A stretch of DNA of 64,000 nucleotides from Epiperipatus broadwayi. Lineage: Eukaryota; Onychophora; Udeonychophora; Euonychophora; Peripatidae. Position 1 is the stretch's first letter. Each line of letters opens with the position of its first letter. The notes under the pieces are model-generated. The model ran no database searches. It was not told the DNA's origin and saw only the letters and a list, made by a program, of their open reading frames with translations. This document shows, piece by piece, positions 11,546 through 21,892 of the stretch. The stretch spans positions 124,001-188,000 of the forward strand of contig JAQFVV010006724.1 of the NCBI GenBank assembly GCA_028023455.1. The letters are read 5' to 3'. The position numbers and the translations under genes are program-made.

Positions 11546-12908
11546 TGTATATATTAAATAAAATATTTTTATGGATTTATGATATACAAGTAATAAATAT
11601 TAGTGGATTATATCCAAGTAAACAACCAAAAATAATTTTACATTTGATGTTGTCAAGAAGCCATTAAGTCCTAGTAGACAGTTTTGAGAATAAAAAAATC
11701 TTTCTAGTAACTTATAAGAATGCTTTTGTCTAGAGTTTATGTAGAGGAAAAACAATAAGTTACTAGAAACACTTGTTTAGCCTTGGAAGCAAATAATTAA
11801 AATGATAAATAGAAAGATTAGTTATAGAAATAGGTGGGTATGTGGAAAATGGAAAAATAAATAAATAGTTAGATAGATGAATAGATAGGCAGACAGATAG
11901 ATCGACAGATAGGCACATGTATAGATAAATAGTGAGATAGATACATATCAATTATTATTGAATGATAGACAATAGTAAAGACTTCAATAAAGAAATATAT
12001 TGAACACCTTATCCATCCATATTGTTTTCTTGGAAAGGTGGCAGATATATATATATTATAACCTACACTCCCAACACTGCTCATATATATTACATGAACG
12101 AAATGCCCAGGCGCCAGTTCTATTAATGAATAGAACAATATAAGAAAATATATAATATAAAATTATTACTGAGACTCTATATTTAAATTTATGTTCAGCT
12201 CAGCTCAGTGGGAGGCTATAGGCAGTTCAAAAGATATATAATAATAAATGAATAAAGGAAGAAATATTATAAAACATTCAATATATTGTAAATTTCTTTG
12301 TTAATTGGTTGTATGATAAAGAATCATAATGTTTACTTAGTACAGTCTATTAAAAATATACTTTAAATTTAATTTCTTCCTTCATCCAAGTATAACACAT
12401 ATCAGCTTGCTATAATTATATTCATAGACAATTTTGTTACTTGGCATATCATAATTTAAACATTTACTCTAATGCCAATCATGAAATAAATAATAAGATC
12501 TCAGGGAATTTAATAAACACAGTTGAATTAAATAAACTACATTGCCCATAAGTTATAATTATAAAGTATGCTAAAATATAATGAAACAATTTGACTAAAT
12601 ATTTTACTGTGCTTCAATACTAAGATAATGACAGAGATAGGGTATTTTAATCTCATATCATCATCTAACGAAAATACTGACTTGGCAACCTTTCTAATAC
12701 ATTTATCAAGTGGCAAATACTCTTTATAATGTTTGGATTAAGAAATACAATATTGTCAGACACTAGCAAATTTAATATGATAACTTTAAAATAGTATATC
12801 TGTTTTATAATAGATTTATAAAATGTGGAGACGTGGAAATGGGAATACGAATGTATACAAAAAAATAACTCACGACACAGTTGTTTTAAATTTAAATAAC
12901 TAAACACA
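11546..12908. other. AT-rich DNA with a GATA/CAGA minisatellite, no gene
   Basis: Contains a degenerate GATA/GACA repeat at about 11,858-11,945 (ATAGATAGGCAGACAGATAG). The rest, including 12,150-12,900, shows no motif I recognise. Open frames here on the minus strand are translations of the simple repeat. Confidence 0.5.
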
Positions 12909-13260
12909 TCATTTATTACAAATAAATATAAGAAAGAATTTTGGAGTGTAAAATAAGGGATGGGTTATGGGGTGTTTAATAAGTGAAGTATTATCATCAG
13001 TAGTTGTAAATAATATAGAGAAGGGTGTAGTATATGAGTTTATAAAGACTAATAAATTATAGAATATTACAGGTATGTGGATGAGATTAATGTTATTGGA
13101 AATGGTAAAAGTATTGACAAGATTTTTAATTAATTGAATAATAATAAATATAAAATTAGGTCTACAGAATGTGGCAATGGAAAGCAAGGACCTCGCTTTA
13201 TGTCTAGTTGGGTTTTGTACATTTTTCATACTGATGGTGACTATCTTTCTTTCCCAAAAT
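12909..13260 (-). pseudogene. LINE C-terminal region
   Basis: An open minus-strand stretch of 106 residues beginning near 13,229 (MKNVQNPTRHKARSLLSIA) lies directly downstream of the thumb in the LINE reading direction. It is threonine/serine and isoleucine-rich, with no recognised domain. I include it because it is open and contiguous with the element; it could equally be 3' untranslated DNA that happens to be open. Confidence 0.4.
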
Positions 13261-13269
13261 AGGTGGGAA

Positions 13270-14220
13270 TATAATGTGCTAATTTTCCTTTGGAAATCTT
13301 TTGGTAAATTGCATTCCAGGAAGAAAATAGTTGATCCTGGGATATATTAACATGTTCAACAGCACAGCTTTAGCATGGATAGATAAATAAACCCTGGAGA
13401 GTGAACTGGTTATTTTCTGGGTGATAGACAAGCTTGAATCTTGTATCCATTTCCTCATTACAGAAGAGGATTCCAAGATTGGGAATCCCAAAATTTTTGG
13501 GGATCAGTTGTGAAACACGATGTTATCTTGTGACCTGTCCAATGTTTCCAGGTAGAGGATTGATTAAGATTAATTTCAAGACCATAAGGCTTTGTATACT
13601 TTTTGAGAATTGCTTTGACTTTGTGAATAATTTTTTCAGATGGAAGAACTATATTTATATCATCCATATAAAAAATATGAGATATTTTTTGAATTTCAGA
13701 AACAAAAACCCTTAGGAGCCTCGCCTCTATCTTTCACAGAAGCAGAGTTAAATATGAGATAAAGAGAAGAATACTAAAGGGGAACCCTGTGTGATGGTGT
13801 TTGAGGGATTAAATTCCTGGATGATCCTGCCATCCAAAGTGACAAAGATTTCCCAGTTGTACAATAGGTTTCCAATGATTTGAATGTATACATCTGGAAT
13901 TGAACTCAATCACATAGCACAATTAACAGGGTTTGTGAGCAAATTGAATCAAAAACCACATAGATGTCCAATTCCACAGCTATTGGGCCTGACATCCCTT
14001 TTTTTTTGATGTGATCAAGAAGTAGTTTGAACTGGCAGATGGCATCACCATTTGATGCTTCTTTTCTGGCAAATTGAGATTGTGAAATATGAAGATTAAT
14101 TCAGTTTTGAATTTTGTCTTTGATGATTGACTCTATGACTTTGATTAGTAATGGAGTCATAGAGATGGGTCTGAGATTGGAAAGCTGAGAAAATAATGTG
14201 GATTTTTTTAAAAAAGTACC
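13270..14220 (-). pseudogene. LINE reverse transcriptase domain (YMDD)
   Basis: Minus strand: LSNLRPISMTPLLIKVIESI (~14,185-14,125) is the fingers motif. FARKEASNGDAICQFKLLLD (~14,070-14,010) is the Q/F..T/AI region. VELDIYVVFDSI (~13,975-13,940) is motif A with its aspartate. NTITQGSPFSILLF (~13,785-13,745) is motif B, and HIFYMDDINIVLPSEK (~13,685-13,635) is motif C with both aspartates. It is followed by GLEINLNQSS and, after a shift, KFLGFPILES and HAKAVLLNMLIYPRINYFLPG of the thumb. Catalytic aspartates are present, but the reading frame changes several times, including between motifs A and B and after GLEINLNQS. Confidence 0.87.
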
Positions 14221-14939
14221 ATGGAAATTGGATAGAGATTTTTAATAGTTTGAGGACCATTTTATAATAGATTAATGATGTTAAGGATGATAGGTACTGA
14301 GAATTTACTTAAATGAAGAATTATGTATCTGGGGGTTGCATGAAAACCCAGATGTGCACTATCTGGGAGGGATTTTAATTTATTCAGGATATTCAATTTG
14401 GAGATGTCATGCCCACCACTGTCCATTGAACAGAACATCCCTGTTCAATTTTAACTTGAAAACATTCATAGATTTTTTGTAGCATGTAGATTCCAATGTA
14501 AAGTCTCCATTTATAGTTACTGATGTAGATGTGTTCCCTTGGAACCCAGCATCCACTTAATGTAACTTCTTGTCCAGCTGTGTGTTTGAGCTAAGAAAAT
14601 CTTTGATCTCTTTTCTGAGATGTATTCAGTTCAAGAATTTTTGCTTGGTTCTACATTGTGTTTTAATATTCAATATGGCTTCCATGTTAGTGTAGTTACA
14701 TGGAAGCCATTTCAGTTTATCATTAATTTTCTTCCAGTTTTTAGAGTAAGTTTGTAGGCCTTTTCATTTTGAAGGCATAATGTTTGATTATAGATTGAAG
14801 GATTCCAATAAATAAAAACCATGCTTCAATGGCAGAACTGGAGTGTATGTTAATTTTGTGGAAATAAATATAGGCTTCTGAGATTACAGCCTAAGGCATT
14901 GATGATCTAACCAGCATCCTGATTGTCTTGTTAAAATTA

Positions 14940-15620
14940 AACAGTGTCAGATCTCTTAAGATCAATGTCCATCCCTATTTCTGAAGCTAAGTGGTCAGAG
15001 AAAGACACATGTAATAGGGTAGCTTCAATCACAAAATGAAATATCAGGGGGTGTAGAATAGAAGGTCTATTAGAGATGCATACTTCTTAGTAAAAAAAAA
15101 TGAGAAAATGCCCAGTTGAAAAAACTCCTCATCAGTCATAGTCTTCTGATTTAGTGAATATATTTTGATGTGAACTCATTGTATGATATATTAAAATCCC
15201 CCAAGAAAAATGGATGGGAATGGATTGTTTGCAAGGTAGATGAATGATTGTGTAAATTAGGACTGGAGAGTTCAGCAGATATACAAATATAATGTTGAAA
15301 CTGAAAGCATTGTGATTAAACATAAGAATGAACATGTTGGAATCCATGTGAATAATTTTAAATAAGAAGAAAGGAGAATTTTTGTTGATTAAAAATGCAA
15401 CTTCTCCAGAAGCTGTTGGGAGGAGGGAGTGAAAGAAAAAAAAACAAATTTACTTATAAGGTCATTAATTTTAACATTAGAATTATGATGTAATTTTGTC
15501 TCTGCCATACATAAAATATGTGGTAAGTACTGTTTAAACCAGTTATTAATTGTAAAAACTCTGCTGAGGAAATTCATTCCTCTGACATTGATGCCAGTGA
15601 TTTTGATTTTCATAGTGTGA
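14940..15620 (-). pseudogene. LINE apurinic-type endonuclease domain
   Basis: Minus strand: KITGINVRGMN (around 15,600-15,565) is the N-terminal asparagine strand. LPHILCMAETKLHH (~15,515-15,475) carries the catalytic glutamate. IFLGDFNISYNE (~15,215-15,180) is the GDFN strand, and VSFSDHLASEIGMDIDL (~15,010-14,960) is the terminal SDH block with the catalytic histidine. The order and spacing fit an endonuclease of about 230 residues. The blocks lie in different frames, and a TGA/TAG cluster follows GDFN, so the protein is dead. Confidence 0.85.
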
Positions 15621-16079
15621 TTGAAGGCAAACCATAAAGAAGTCCAAGACTAACTTATATGACTAACTGCTATTTTAGCTCATCACCATAACTCTTATCC
15701 AATACACCCAAAGAACTGGACAAATGATCATTTCTGGCAGAGTTGGGTACCTCATTATGAACAAGCAATTCCAGCACCAGTAAATTAGTGCCAGCAGGGG
15801 AGAGAGTGGGATTATGAAGCAGATTCAAGTTTAATAAGTTTAGTAAGTTTTTTGGAAGGTGGCTTTTCTGAATGGCACTTTCCATTAGCAATAACTTTCA
15901 TAAGTCTTTGTTAATTTTTTCCCATCTAATATTTTCCTTTTTTGCTACCTGAATGAAGAAAATGTGATTTCATAGTGCAGGCAATAACTATTGGTCTTTA
16001 TCAAAGCTTGAGTCAGAGTCCCAGGAGTCGATTTTTCCAGAGTCAGTTTTTTTTTAAATTTCTTTTAGTAGTTTTAGAT

Positions 16080-16480
16080 AAGGAAGTTGAGGGTGATATC
16101 CCAGCTGTGGTAGATTCAGAGAGGATGGAAAGTGGTTCAGAAACAGAGTTTTGACTGCTAATATTTGGAATTTTATGTTTGGTGGCAGAATTTTTTGCTT
16201 CCATTTTCAATATTGATTGCTCTATTACAATTGTTTGTGTGTTGACTGAATTGTATGTTTCGTTTTGCAGTTTATTGTTTGGGCCATTGCTTTGTATTTT
16301 ATCTTCATTACAGTGATGGTATTTGTTCTTTCTTCCACTGCAAACCAGGCAGAGTCTGGCTGGCCATTCCCTGACAAGATGCGATCTTTGTTTGCAATAG
16401 AAGCATTGCAGTAGGACTCAATTGAATAAAACAACCAACAAAAAGTTATCAGCAGAGAATATTGTAGGGATATCAAGTGA
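16080..16480 (-). pseudogene. LINE ORF1 zinc-knuckle region
   Basis: On the minus strand the peptide CFYCKQRSHLVREWPARLC is followed closely by LVCSGRKNKYHHC (about 16,405-16,310). This is two cysteine/histidine knuckles in tandem. The first has CxxCxxxxH followed by tryptophan where the fourth cysteine normally sits. A polar tail follows (QSNGPNNKLQNETYNS, then serine-rich SILSESTTAGISPSTSLS). Such knuckles bind RNA in the ORF1 or gag-like protein of many LINEs. Upstream of ~16,410 the frame is lost, and the N-terminal part cannot be followed reliably. Confidence 0.75.
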
Positions 16481-16639
16481 TTTAATAGTTTTCTTCAGCA
16501 TAAGATTGAAGAACACAGTGTTTAACAGAACTAGGATTTCAGCTTTTCTTTACATAAAGCCAAAAATATTGTGCTGGATTGACATGAAAAATCCCATATT
16601 GCTAACCAGTCAAATTTTCAATTGCTACATCAATTTCTA

Positions 16640-17785
16640 ACAGAATGACTGGCAATAGTTGCTCAATGATTATGGAACTGTTTCAAATTTCAGATATGTT
16701 ATGAAAACTAAAATTGTTAGAGTACACTTTGCCATTGTATGAAACAGCAGATTAATTAAAGTTGCTTATTTGCCATATCTAAGACACATAAAAGCTGATA
16801 TTAAATAATATTTCTTATTGTCTAAACCTAAAATAATAACCAGCAAATGAAATTTTCAATGCCATTAATAGTTTATAAAATGAAAATGGCATTTTTCAGG
16901 AGAAATGTGCTGGGATATGTACACATGGATCCCAATATATGACAGGACAAAATGCTGTGGTACAAGCTATAATTTGAAAGATAACTTTTCATGCAATTTG
17001 GACACATTGTATGACATTCACTTCAAAAAGTATGAGTGAACCTTTGCTAACAGTAGTTGAAGTTATTCTAAAATTTATTAAAAGCAGTCCATTAATAGGA
17101 AGACTGTTCAAACATTTGTGTAGATGATATTGGCACAGAATATAGCACTTTTATATTATTGTGAAACATTGCTTTCTCAGTTCAATGTACTTCAAAGAGT
17201 GTTTGAACTAAACAATGAGGCAAAATTGTTTTTTGGCACAAAATTTCTTGTAAAGCTTGCTTATTTACTGAATATTTTTAAAACACTTAGTATTTAAAAT
17301 AAATCAATGTAAGGATCTCAGCCTCATGCTTTCACACAGAAAGATAATGTTATTGCATTTAAGAAATAATTGGAACTGTGGATGATTAATTTGAACAATA
17401 ATACTTTGGATATGTTTCCTAATTTCTAAAACACTTGTCCTGCAAATACAAAAACAAATTTCATTTTATTTTAAAAAAATCTTGACATGCCAAAATATGA
17501 ATGGGTAAGAAACCCACTTTTAATTAAAACATATGATATTGATTGACTTATCTTGTGATGGTACATTAAAACAGATGTTTGAACAAGAAAATTTTGGTTC
17601 TTTCTGTTTACTAAAACATTTTTCTACTTTAACAAAGAAACCTTTAGACATTTTATTGCCATTTAATATTTTATTTATGTGAAACTAGCTTTTTCACTGT
17701 TGCTGTTTTAAAAATAAATCGCCATACTCATTTAGTGAGTGATGAAGAGGTGAGAGCCCTATCTTCTATGACAACTCAGGTTTGA
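16640..17785 (+). pseudogene. hAT-superfamily transposase relic, ZBED5-like
   Basis: Plus-strand fragments in shifting frames follow the order of ZBED5/SCAND3-like domesticated or transposon hAT proteins. ANEIFNAINSL (~16,845) and EKCAGICTHGSQYMTG (16,900-16,947) are the region around the second catalytic aspartate, here H in CTHG. WTHCMTFTSKSMSEPLL (~17,000-17,050) and FIKSSPLIGRLFKHLC (~17,080-17,125) come next. LSCDGTLKQMFEQENFGSF (~17,550-17,606) follows, and a C-terminal dimerisation block YLCETSFFTVAVLKINR ends in TGA at 17,783. hAT transposases cut and paste DNA, and the C-terminal block mediates dimers. The upstream BED zinc finger and first aspartate region are not visible. Multiple stops and frameshifts make it inactive. 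I see no terminal inverted repeats. Confidence 0.8.
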
Positions 17786-17827
17786 TAACTTAGTTTTAAT
17801 AAACAGGCTCATTCATTGTACTAAATA

Positions 17828-17900
17828 TTATTATAATTTTAATCAATTAGTGTTATTATAATTTTAATCATTTAGTGTTTTTATAATTTTAATCAATATT
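17828..17900. repeat. 25-bp tandem repeat, three copies
   Basis: TTATTATAATTTTAATCA followed by ATTAGTG or TTTAGTG repeats at 17,828 and 17,853, and a partial third copy from 17,878. It lies just downstream of the hAT stop codon. Confidence 0.85.
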
Positions 17901-18312
17901 TTTTTACGTTTTTATTTTTGTTTTGATGTTTTTGTTTTTTTATAAAACTTACTTTATTGTATTAAAAATTATTACATCATAAAAATAAAGATTTATATAA
18001 GACCATCAAAATAAACTGTTATACAAGACCTATATCTATACTAAGTAGGGAATTATTTTGTGATCTATTGAAATAAATTTGTAAAAACGATAGTACTTAT
18101 AAAGTTAGAATGGTCTAAAAATTAATAGGGTGTAACATTTTTTTCCAGAAAAAAAGGGGGCACAAACAGAAAAAGTTTGAAAATCATTGCCTTATAGGAT
18201 TTCAACATTCCACTATAAACTTTTATTTATTTATTTTAAAAATTATTTACAACCCATTTCATATTTGTTCTTATTGTTTAATTATTTTGTACAATAACTA
18301 AATTAGTGTCAA
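17901..18312. other. AT-rich DNA, no gene seen
   Basis: Includes T-rich tracts and a possible hAT 3' flank. Nothing else is recognisable. Confidence 0.5.
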
Positions 18313-18405
18313 GTGTTGTTAGCCGAGAGATTATCGCAGCCGCCTTGCAAGCAAATAATTGGTTGCAGACGGTTGTGGGTTCACGTCCCAGCTGATGCTA
18401 TGACA
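18313..18405 (+). repeat. tRNA-like SINE head (A and B box)
   Basis: TTAGCCGAGAGATTATCGC (18,319-18,337) fits a polymerase III A box except at its last guanines. GGTTCACGTCCCA (18,379-18,391) fits the B box at 9 of the 11 consensus positions. The spacing of about 57 bases suits a tRNA or tRNA-derived SINE. I cannot fold a proper acceptor stem, so a SINE head is more likely than a functional tRNA. An A/T-rich region follows. This island is more GC-rich than everything around it. Confidence 0.5.
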
Positions 18406-20127
18406 TATGAAAAAAACTACTAAATTAGTATATTTTTCTTGTTTATTTGTAACCTTTATTTTTTTTTTAAAAAAACATAATTTGTACAAATAAATTTATA
18501 TTTCTGTTCTTCATGGGTATTTATTTAATTAAATTTCTAAAGTTTTTAGCCATCAGTTAATTGAAGTCTTATTTCTGAAAAATGAACACAATATAACATA
18601 TTTAATTTAATTTTGTTTACATAATTTTTATTACTTATTTTTATTTTCAAATTTTTAAACCAAAAAAAAACATGCCATACACTTGTTCCATTCATTGGTG
18701 GCATTTTCAATAATGGTTCTATAGCTGCTTAATGTGCCAACCCTGCTCTTAAGTACCTGATAAATAATTACCTAAAAAGATTAGTATGTGAACAGGAATG
18801 TCTTGACCTTAGTATGACAACTTTAATATCCAAAATTAATTAAATATGACTCTATAACTGAAAAATTAAGAAAAGACCAATAAAGATTGTGAGATGTCAT
18901 ACTGCCATCCACATATTGATCTTTCTCTGCATAAATAATTTTTGCATATTTATGTTCACAGTAAACATGCAATATTCTTTGCTAGAAATAGTTTTAAAAA
19001 ATCGAGAGGGCTTTTTTATAACTAGCACCTGAAGTGTAAAGGCTTGCCCAACAACTCTTCAAAAATGAACTGTGGTGTAAAAAGCATTATCTATCAGGCT
19101 TATTAATTTCTAGGTCATGAGAGTTTTGAATGTTATTTTTTTATTTATTTTATCAACTTGCTAAGAAAAACTAAATACCCATTTAATGACAAATGCTGGA
19201 TGCTGATATAGTTATGGGCCATCTATCTGAAAAGAAGTGATTTTGTTTTAATTAAAACAAAAATAAAATAAAATTAATTATTATTATTAAACTAATTCTA
19301 AAATCATAGGTCATTAAATATGAAAACTTTTTGACTGTATTATTATTTGAAAGTGCAAAAGAAATTGGAACATTGGAAGTAACCATTCACAATATTAAAG
19401 TTCATTAAAGATTATATTTAAATTTCCATAAAATTTCCATTTTACAATTTTTTGTTCTTTCTTTTGATGTAACTAAAAATATACAAGTTAAAAAAATTAA
19501 AAGGTCTATTGTCTTTTCAAAACTCACTCTCAGTACATATTAAATACATTAACATATTTTTAAATTTCCAAATGGCGGTTTGATATATTTTTATCCTTTT
19601 TTTACTCTCTAACTTCATTTAATGATTAGTACCCATTTATTGAACAAGATTTTGTAATCTGTTTTAGATATGTGAACGCTAACAAACAAAAACTATATTC
19701 CTATTTACTAACCAATTTTAGATGGTTATTTTTATCACCTGTTTTTATTATCTTCTACATAATGATGAAATTTATTTACTAATTATATATTGAATGGGTT
19801 TCTAGACTAGCTAAGAACTTACTATCTGAAAGAAAAATCCTAAGTTTAATTATAATCGGAATATTTTTTTTTATTTTACCTAATGCAAATTAAAACTTAG
19901 GTTGTGTGTATGACATAAATATGCATTTTCTGTAAGTTATCTAACAAATTAAAAACCAAGTGCAATATTTTTTAAATTTTACTGTAATATTATCTGATTT
20001 TGTAGATATTTTTACTTTAAATTTAAATCTATTTGAGACTAAATAAAGAGAAATAATTATCTCATCAATTCAATAAACTTAACAACAACTACTACATATT
20101 TGTCTGAAGGTTTGTAATGATGATATA
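18406..20127. other. AT-rich DNA, no gene seen
   Basis: About 1.7 kb without recognisable coding, repeats or RNA. GAAAGAAAAATCCTAAG near 19,830 resembles GAAAGAAAAATTCCTAAG near 22,866 and may mark a further old repeat. Confidence 0.45.
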
Positions 20128-20636
20128 TTATAAGATGTGATATGTTGGACTATTTCCATCATTTATTAATGAATATTGAATGTATAGAAAATTTTAAACT
20201 TTATTTAAACTTATCAAATACAAACAACTTGTTAGTAATAACACACAAATAGACAATACGGGTTAGTAATTACACAACGTTTCGAGTAGTATTATTCTCC
20301 ACTCTTCTTCAGGTGTTGCTGGCCTATATGCACAGTGACAATATTCACTTAGAAGTTGAACTCGCACCTTTAGATTCTTGTATATCTAATTTAAAGTGCG
20401 AGTTCAACTTCTAAGCAAATATTGTCACTGTGCATATAGGCCAGCAACACATGAAGAAGAATGGAGAACAATACTATTCAAAATTTTATGTAATTATTAA
20501 CCTGTATTGTCTATTTGTGTGTTATTACTAACAAGTTGTTTGTATTTGAAAAGTTTAAATAAAGTTTAAAATTTTCTATACATTCAACATTCACTCATAA
20601 ATGATGGAAATAGTTCAACATATCACATTTTATAAC
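20128..20636. repeat. Palindromic element, arms of about 240 bases
   Basis: The left arm 20,128-20,367 and right arm 20,397-20,636 are inverted copies, roughly nine in ten bases alike by eye. The loop of 29 bases (20,368-20,396) can itself pair further (CTTTAGAT with ATCTAATTTAAAG). The outermost text is TTATAAgATGTGATATGTT and its complement. The inner part contains GTTGCTGGCCTATATGCAC. No open frame of use is present. It may be a foldback element, a two-armed non-autonomous element, or a head-to-head pair of a retroelement tail. Confidence 0.85.
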
Positions 20637-20904
20637 TACTACATGCTACTTAAAACAATAGCTTAGCGAAGTAATAATAAAATGAAATATTAATAATAGG
20701 AAGAAAAGGAAGTGATATAATTTTATTTTTTTAATTGTACATTGGTTATCTTTGATTCTCATGAAACAAAAAATAGAATTTCAAAAATTAAACTTAATAT
20801 CATTATAAGTATAACCGTATTCTCCCAAAATGTTAAATTTCTTTGTAAAAATCTTACTTTATTCTTATAATAAAAGCAATTCTGACATCATTGTGAGTGA
20901 TGCC
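20637..20904. other. Short AT-rich spacer
   Basis: No recognisable feature between the palindrome and the Merlin target duplication. Confidence 0.5.
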
Positions 20905-20912
20905 AAATAAAA
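20905..20912. repeat. Target site duplication of Merlin element, left
   Basis: AAATAAAA directly before the left terminus GGTAAAGG. The identical 8 bases stand at 21,885-21,892 directly after the right terminus CCTTTACC. Merlin elements are known to make 8-9 bp duplications. Confidence 0.75.
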
Positions 20913-21120
20913 GGTAAAGGTTTACTATAGCGGCCCCAATATGTTGGCCCTCTATTATTCAAAATTATAAGTAAATTGTTGGAAAATCTTATGTATATGC
21001 TACTATATTACAATTACATTAAAATTTAATCAATGTAAAACAGGTATATACTACTATATTACAATTACATGAAAATTTATTCAAATGTAAAAGATAATAA
21101 AAAAAACATTTACCTTTTTA
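20913..21120. repeat. Left terminal inverted repeat of Merlin element
   Basis: Pairs with 21,730-21,884 over its whole length: GGTAAAGGTTTA, TATAGCGGCC, CAATATGTT, GCCCTCTATT, ACTATATTACAATTACAT and ATAATAAAAAAAACATTTAC in the same order. It is longer than its partner by the 51-bp internal duplication. Confidence 0.9.
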
Positions 21121-21129
21121 AGAATAATT

Positions 21130-21540
21130 GTGTTCTATGCATATTAGGAAGTTGGAGAAAAAAGCGGTATTGCTGTGTCTACTCTGGAAGACAAATTCAT
21201 GCAGGTACAATGAAAACAAAGCTTTGCTGGTACCAGATTGGCATTTCAGCTTACTCTTTGCTCTCATCTACATATTTTCAATATTCTGGGTATGTATGAT
21301 TTGGTCTTCGAGATGCATGAAGTTGTCTTGATGGATGACAACCGAATGCATATACACATCATTGTTGAGAAAGCTGATGTTATTGTACACAGCCCAGCCA
21401 TCTGAAATAATGTGCGCATCTGGTAAAATATAATGCTGTAAAAAGGCCCTCCAGTGTATCAGCCATCCTGCCTGGAACTTATGTCAAGAAGCACTTTCTT
21501 GATACTCTTTCTATATCACCAAAGACCATTTTTTCCAACT
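21130..21540 (-). pseudogene. Merlin (ISXO2-like) transposase, C-terminal half
   Basis: Minus-strand blocks: VFGDIERVSRKCFL (~21,530-21,490), GRMADTLEGLF (~21,460), ISDGWAVYNNISFLNNDV (~21,405-21,355), VVIHQDNFMHLED (~21,340-21,305) and HTQNIENMWMRAKSKLK (~21,297-21,250). KALFSLYLHEFVF and a final FLICIEHN then follow. In ISXO2/Merlin transposases the SDGW aspartate is the second catalytic acid, and the E of HTQNIE-W is the third. The region before VFGDIE, with the zinc ribbon and helix-turn-helix, is deleted. A frameshift separates the TADTL region from SDGW, so it cannot be functional. Confidence 0.85.
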
Positions 21541-21729
21541 ATAAAACTGTACATGTGTGTGTGTAATTCGAACTGTTGAACACAGAGGGTGTCTTTTTTT
21601 TTAACATGTGTTATATATGTAGATAGTTTAAATTCTTAAGTTGTAAATAGTTTAAATTCTTAACTTTCAACTAAATTAAAACTAATTCTTTTAATTAATG
21701 TTGTGTAATTAATCCGGCATTCAAATTCT

Positions 21730-21884
21730 TTAAAAAGGTAAATGTTTTTTTTATTATCTTTTACATTTGATTAAATTTTAATGTAATTGTAATATAGTAG
21801 CAGATACGTAAGATTTTACAACAATTTAGTTATAATTTTAAACAATAGAGGGCAAACATATTGAGGCCGCTATAAACCTTTACC
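21730..21884. repeat. Right terminal inverted repeat of Merlin element
   Basis: Reverse complement of the left repeat with scattered differences. It ends CCGCTATAAACCTTTACC at 21,884, followed by the 8-bp target duplication at 21,885-21,892. Confidence 0.9.
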
Positions 21885-21892
21885 AAATAAAA

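Larger units (their letters stand above)
12909..16650 (-). mobile_element. Non-LTR retrotransposon (LINE) with zinc-knuckle ORF1, APE endonuclease and YMDD-type RT
   Basis: Read on the minus strand, a 3.7-kb element has in order: a CCHC zinc-knuckle ORF1 end (16.2-16.5 kb), an apurinic-type endonuclease (15.6-14.9 kb), a reverse transcriptase (14.2-13.3 kb) and a C-terminal stretch down to 12,909. Every domain is broken by frameshifts. It is clearly a different lineage from the RTE elements: motif C is YMDD, motif B is QGSP, and ORF1 has zinc knuckles. I would place it near I/Jockey/CR1/R1-like or Tx1-like LINEs, but I cannot choose a clade by eye. The exact ends are uncertain. The hAT relic begins right at its 5' end on the other strand. 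Confidence 0.85.
20913..21884 (-). mobile_element. Merlin DNA transposon with long terminal inverted repeats
   Basis: A 972-bp element bounded by GGTAAAGGTTTA...TAAACCTTTACC and by identical 8-bp flanks. The inverted repeats are long: the left one extends to about 21,120 and the right one back to about 21,730. The left repeat carries an internal 51-bp tandem duplication (20,994-21,044 and 21,045-21,095) that the right repeat lacks. The interior encodes, on the minus strand, the C-terminal half of an ISXO2/Merlin-type DDE transposase. Length, termini, target duplication and protein agree, so this is one of the safest calls in the window. It has lost the N-terminal half of the transposase. Confidence 0.9.

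Noticed and set aside
21069-21331. Two overlapping plus-strand frames inside the Merlin element
   Set aside because: They are antisense to the recognisable Merlin transposase.
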